Source: an uncultured Parabacteroides sp. (GTDB taxonomy: Bacteria > Bacteroidota > Bacteroidia > Bacteroidales > Tannerellaceae). Taken from it: 64,000 nt of DNA. A program made the position numbers and the translations under genes. The notes below the pieces were generated by a model. It was not told where the DNA came from and did no database searches. It saw only the letters and a list, made by a program, of their open reading frames with translations. Each line of letters begins with the position of its first letter. The stretch's first letter is position 1. The stretch lies in assembly GCA_910577325.1 (NCBI GenBank), contig CAJTMR010000003.1, positions 62,001 to 126,000 of the forward strand. The letters run 5' to 3'. Positions 61,024-64,000 of the stretch are shown piece after piece.

Positions 61024-62780
61024 TTGTCCATCGTGTTAAACATATAATAGTACCAATAGGTCTTGCCGTATTCGGAAGCCAAAGCCACCGCAGGATTCTG
61101 TCCCGAACGGGAAACCTCCTGCACCTTCTGCATAAAAGCTATCGCTCTGTTCCTTACTTTGATGCTCACCCCGTGTTCCAGCCAGAAATGCGGATCATTG
61201 GGACTGCAAATCACGATTGCCTCCTGCTGGCATTCCGTCATATCACGCCAAGCGGAAGAACGGTACAGGTTCTCCTGCAAGGTTTTATAAGTTTCAATAT
61301 CTTTATTCAATAACAGGAACGAAGTCAAATATTGCAATCCGGCTTTGTTTTCCGGACAAGCCGGAACCAAATGAATCAAAGTGCTGACCGGATCTGTATA
61401 TAATCCGGGAATAAGCGTTTCCGATTTCCAGCAACGACGCTTCATTCCCAATTCCTTATCTTCCTCTATAGCCTGGTCATTATAGAGGAAACAGCGATGA
61501 TCGGCAGCCCAATCCTTATAATACCAGGTATTCTCCAATAACCGGATATATTTTTCGGCTACCGGATAAGCACCAGTAATGAGATTGGTTTCCACCAGCC
61601 TTTTCAACATCCGGGGATTTCCGGAAGGGTGTGAGCTGACGAAAGCCTCAAAAGCGAATTTCTGCGCCGTACTGATAATTCCCATGCAATAATAGAGATC
61701 GCTATGCAGCTCCGCTGTAAATACCGATTGATCCCAACGTAGCATCAATGTTTCGATACCGCGTTGGGGATAGTCCAATAATCTTTCCGAAAGTATTCCT
61801 TTACGGGCAAGTGCCAAGTTTAATCCGCACATACGACGTTTAGACAGAGTGGTTTGGTCAAATGATGTTATCACCTTATCCCACTCTCCATTGCGAATAT
61901 AATAGTCTTGTTCGAGATGATCAATCGTATCCAACCGCCCCCAATGTATAATTCCCTGATAAGCGACGAATCCGACTGCCATCCACTGAATCCCGATCCA
62001 AATACATTTCTTCTTTACAGATACCGGTTCTTTCCATTTTTTCAAATAAGCGCCCCATACCATCATAATCGGTAAGGCATACCAGGAGTAATAGATTCGG
62101 GAAGTATGTAGCATCGGATCATAATAAGCATCCGGTAAAAAAGCAAACTTCAAATTTCTGCTGAATCCCAAATAAGTCCCGATAACAGCAGACAAAATGG
62201 CGACAAGGGGATAAATCAAACTTGCGTATTTCTTATTTCCATTGGTCAGGAATTCAAACAGCAAAGCGGAAAGAGCGAATAAATGAACAACCGGCCCGCC
62301 TATCCAATATAATGCAGGGATTAAGCAAACCCCATATATCAACCGAATCTTGGGCTTCAGATTCGTGTACAACCATAAGAAGAACAATAAAAAAAGATAG
62401 GCGATCGTCCCTTGTTCCTGATAGTCATAATCCAATTGCATAATAAACAAAGAAAACCAAGGGAGCAGGCTAACAAGAAGAAGATCGTCCCGTAATGATA
62501 TTTTTTTCAAAAAAAGGAAAGAAAAAACAGCAATTCCTGTCAGAACAAATGCTGCGAGAACAGGCCCGGCACCTATTAAGACATAAAACTGAGAAAGAAA
62601 TTCTGAAATATAAAGAGCAGCACCACCGGCTTGTCCCAACGTCATAGCTGCATATCGGCCTGTATACTGAAACATTTGTAACTGTTCCTTAAAAGGGAAC
62701 AAGTAACAAAAGACACAATAGAACACTACAGTCTGTAGAAAGAACAAAAGAAGTCCGGATATTAAACGGTTATACTTCAT
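61020..62780 (-). CDS. Polytopic membrane protein with TPR-like C-terminal half (DUF6057-like)
   Basis: A 586-residue protein with about eight to ten hydrophobic segments in the first ~290 residues and a helical C-terminal half. It shares with the paralogue at 27431 the motifs 'LNLALARKGILSERLLDYPQRG', 'GAYPVAEKYIRLLEN' and 'LQYLTSFLLLNKDIETYK'. The ATG at 62780 is chosen because it opens directly on the first membrane segment; the longer frame overlaps a terminator-like hairpin. Coupled by overlap to the CxxCH propeller gene. No function known to me. Confidence 0.75.
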   Translation of the reverse strand: MKYNRLISGLLLFFLQTVVFYCVFCYLFPFKEQLQMFQYTGRYAAMTLGQAGGAALYISEFLSQFYVLIGAGPVLAAFVLTGIAVFSFLFLKKISLRDDLLLVSLLPWFSLFIMQLDYDYQEQGTIAYLFLLFFLWLYTNLKPKIRLIYGVCLIPALYWIGGPVVHLFALSALLFEFLTNGNKKYASLIYPLVAILSAVIGTYLGFSRNLKFAFLPDAYYDPMLHTSRIYYSWYALPIMMVWGAYLKKWKEPVSVKKKCIWIGIQWMAVGFVAYQGIIHWGRLDTIDHLEQDYYIRNGEWDKVITSFDQTTLSKRRMCGLNLALARKGILSERLLDYPQRGIETLMLRWDQSVFTAELHSDLYYCMGIISTAQKFAFEAFVSSHPSGNPRMLKRLVETNLITGAYPVAEKYIRLLENTWYYKDWAADHRCFLYNDQAIEEDKELGMKRRCWKSETLIPGLYTDPVSTLIHLVPACPENKAGLQYLTSFLLLNKDIETYKTLQENLYRSSAWRDMTECQQEAIVICSPNDPHFWLEHGVSIKVRNRAIAFMQKVQEVSRSGQNPAVALASEYGKTYWYYYMFNTMDK

Positions 62781-62796
62781 AAGGAATATATGGATG

Positions 62797-62839
62797 AAAA
62801 AACAGAAAGGGGCTGTACCCAAATTGGTACATCCCCTTT
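62797..62839 (-). terminator. Terminator-like attenuator between SusD and the DUF6057-like gene
   Basis: AAAGGGG and GTACC (62806-62812, 62815-62819) pair with GGTAC and CCCCTTT (62826-62830, 62833-62839); TTTTTT follows on the minus strand (62797-62802). It lies 17 bases before the next start, within the operon, so it probably lowers expression of the genes after SusD rather than ending the operon. Confidence 0.75.
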
Positions 62840-62855
62840 TTCTGCTAACTATTAA

Positions 62856-64000
62856 TTATTGCCAACCGGGGTTCTGTACCAAATTGGTATTTAAAACCAA
62901 CTCGTCTGTAGGTAACGGACTTAACCAACGCTTGTCGTTGGAAGACCATTTACGGCCTGCATCGTTCAAGCTCTTGCTCGGATATTGGAACAAATAAGTC
63001 TTGCCTTGGTATTCGATAGTAGGACGACCATCCGTGCCACCAAAAACCACATTACCTTCGTATTGTTTCTTCACAGCATCTGTGATACGGATACCTAACA
63101 TTGTTTTCGGGTTTTCGAATACCTTCATCGCATTCCAACGTTTCAAATCGTCCAAACGATGGCCTTCAGCGATCAACTCGATACGACGTTCACGGCGGAT
63201 TTCATAAATCAGAGGCGTTACCGTATAGCCATAATCGATGGCAGCCGGGTCAACAACCGGATTTGTCGTCATGTGGGGCATACCGACACGGTCGCGTAAC
63301 TGGTTTACGGTTTTCTCCAGAACGTCTTGTGTGCAAGAACCCAGTTCTGCATGGGCTTCCGCATTGATCAACAAGACTTCCGCATAGCGATAAACGAACC
63401 AGTCATAAGTAGTCTTGTTCGCTTCCCACTGTGCCTGAAGCGGTGAACGGTACTTGACACAAGGATAGCCCGTTACTGCGTCATTCGCACCACAAGCAGG
63501 ATAAGGATTCACTTGCTGTTCACCATTAATGATCGTATAAGGCTTGTGCCGGTTATCAATAATTTGATACATACGGGGATCCCGATTGACGAATTCGTCA
63601 TCAAGGTTTTCGTCACCTTTATACAAGCTGCTGATTGAAATCGGCTGTCCGTCCGTACATAAGAACGACTCTACAAAGTCTTTTGAAAGTCCTGTTCCGG
63701 AAGATCCCGCCTGACGGCCAGTTTCGTGCATCAAAACGCCGTTTTCATAATAACGGGCCAAAATGGCCTCTTTATTGGAAGAGAGATCTTCTTGTACAAA
63801 CTGGTTAGAGTAATACAAGGGATATCCTTCAAACGGAGACTGTCCGCAACCGGCATCTGTCCCTTTCACAATGGCGTAATTATTACTGTTGATGATCGCG
63901 TCAGTCAAAGTAACAGCCTTGTTCAACAGGTCGTCGGAAGAAGGTGTCCCGGATTCATTATGATACTTTTTATAAGTCCCATAATACAAGCAGATGCGAG
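62856..64000 (-). CDS. SusD-family nutrient-binding lipoprotein (N-terminus outside window)
   Basis: The frame is open to base 64000; 381 C-terminal residues are seen. SusD signatures: 'KALxxRICLYYGTYKKY'-type helix at the edge, 'FVYRYAEVLLINAEAHAELG', 'TVNQLRDRVGMP' and 'EIRRERRIELIAEGHRLDDLKRWNAMKVFENP'. A SusC gene is expected just beyond the window edge. Ligand probably a fucosylated glycan, judged from the GH29 at the end of the operon. Confidence 0.92.
   Translation of the reverse strand, partial: RICLYYGTYKKYHNESGTPSSDDLLNKAVTLTDAIINSNNYAIVKGTDAGCGQSPFEGYPLYYSNQFVQEDLSSNKEAILARYYENGVLMHETGRQAGSSGTGLSKDFVESFLCTDGQPISISSLYKGDENLDDEFVNRDPRMYQIIDNRHKPYTIINGEQQVNPYPACGANDAVTGYPCVKYRSPLQAQWEANKTTYDWFVYRYAEVLLINAEAHAELGSCTQDVLEKTVNQLRDRVGMPHMTTNPVVDPAAIDYGYTVTPLIYEIRRERRIELIAEGHRLDDLKRWNAMKVFENPKTMLGIRITDAVKKQYEGNVVFGGTDGRPTIEYQGKTYLFQYPSKSLNDAGRKWSSNDKRWLSPLPTDELVLNTNLVQNPGWQ

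Overview
The window comes from a gut-type member of the Bacteroidales, most likely Parabacteroides or a close Tannerellaceae relative (inferred from gene content, not from an rRNA). The grounds are: three SusC/SusD outer-membrane import loci, an ECF sigma/FecR pair with an STN-domain SusC, many TAnnTTTG (-7) promoter boxes (the one before rpsO also has a -33 TTTG 19 bases upstream), a secreted protease with a type IX secretion tail, and NVEALA-like peptides. No rRNA, tRNA, CRISPR array or intact insertion sequence was seen.

Layout. 1-507: start of a tricorn-type S41 peptidase running off the left edge. 1077-8032 (minus): ECF sigma, FecR, STN-SusC and SusD, a self-contained signalling/import locus with no glycoside hydrolase. 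8162-11416: a full tricorn-type S41 peptidase. 11589-12508: a lysine exporter (LysO) split into two overlapping genes. 12706-18829 (plus): secreted trypsin-like protease with a sorting tail, an OmpA-like/TPR lipoprotein, an unknown secreted protein, and a TIM-barrel glycosidase-like lipoprotein. 19041-34514 (minus), with a divergent AraC regulator at 34702: a pectin/rhamnogalacturonan-type utilisation locus with SusC, SusD, a membrane/TPR protein (DUF6057-like), a beta-propeller lipoprotein with a CxxCH motif, two GH28s, a short GH28-like protein and a GH106 rhamnosidase. 35636-45443: C69 dipeptidase, typA, rpsO, XRE-cupin regulator with acyl-CoA ligase, ahcY, two methyltransferases. 45513-51042 (minus): adaptor, RND pump and TolC-type channel. 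51117-57440: an AT-rich island with two NVEALA-like peptide genes, each followed by a DUF4221 propeller lipoprotein; one unit continues into a CxxC thioredoxin-like lipoprotein and a transglutaminase-core lipoprotein. Two nearly identical ~306-bp direct repeats carry 3' remnants of a third DUF4221 gene. 57510-64000 (minus): SusD (partial), DUF6057-like, CxxCH propeller and a GH29 fucosidase.

Two assemblies look least described. The first is the NVEALA peptide / DUF4221 / thioredoxin-like / transglutaminase operon, which looks like an envelope peptide-handling system. The second is the pair 'DUF6057-like membrane protein + CxxCH propeller lipoprotein', present twice, both times right after SusD and before glycosidases (GH28/GH106 in one, GH29 in the other). 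In both copies a stem-loop lies between SusD and the pair. Functions proposed for these are inference.
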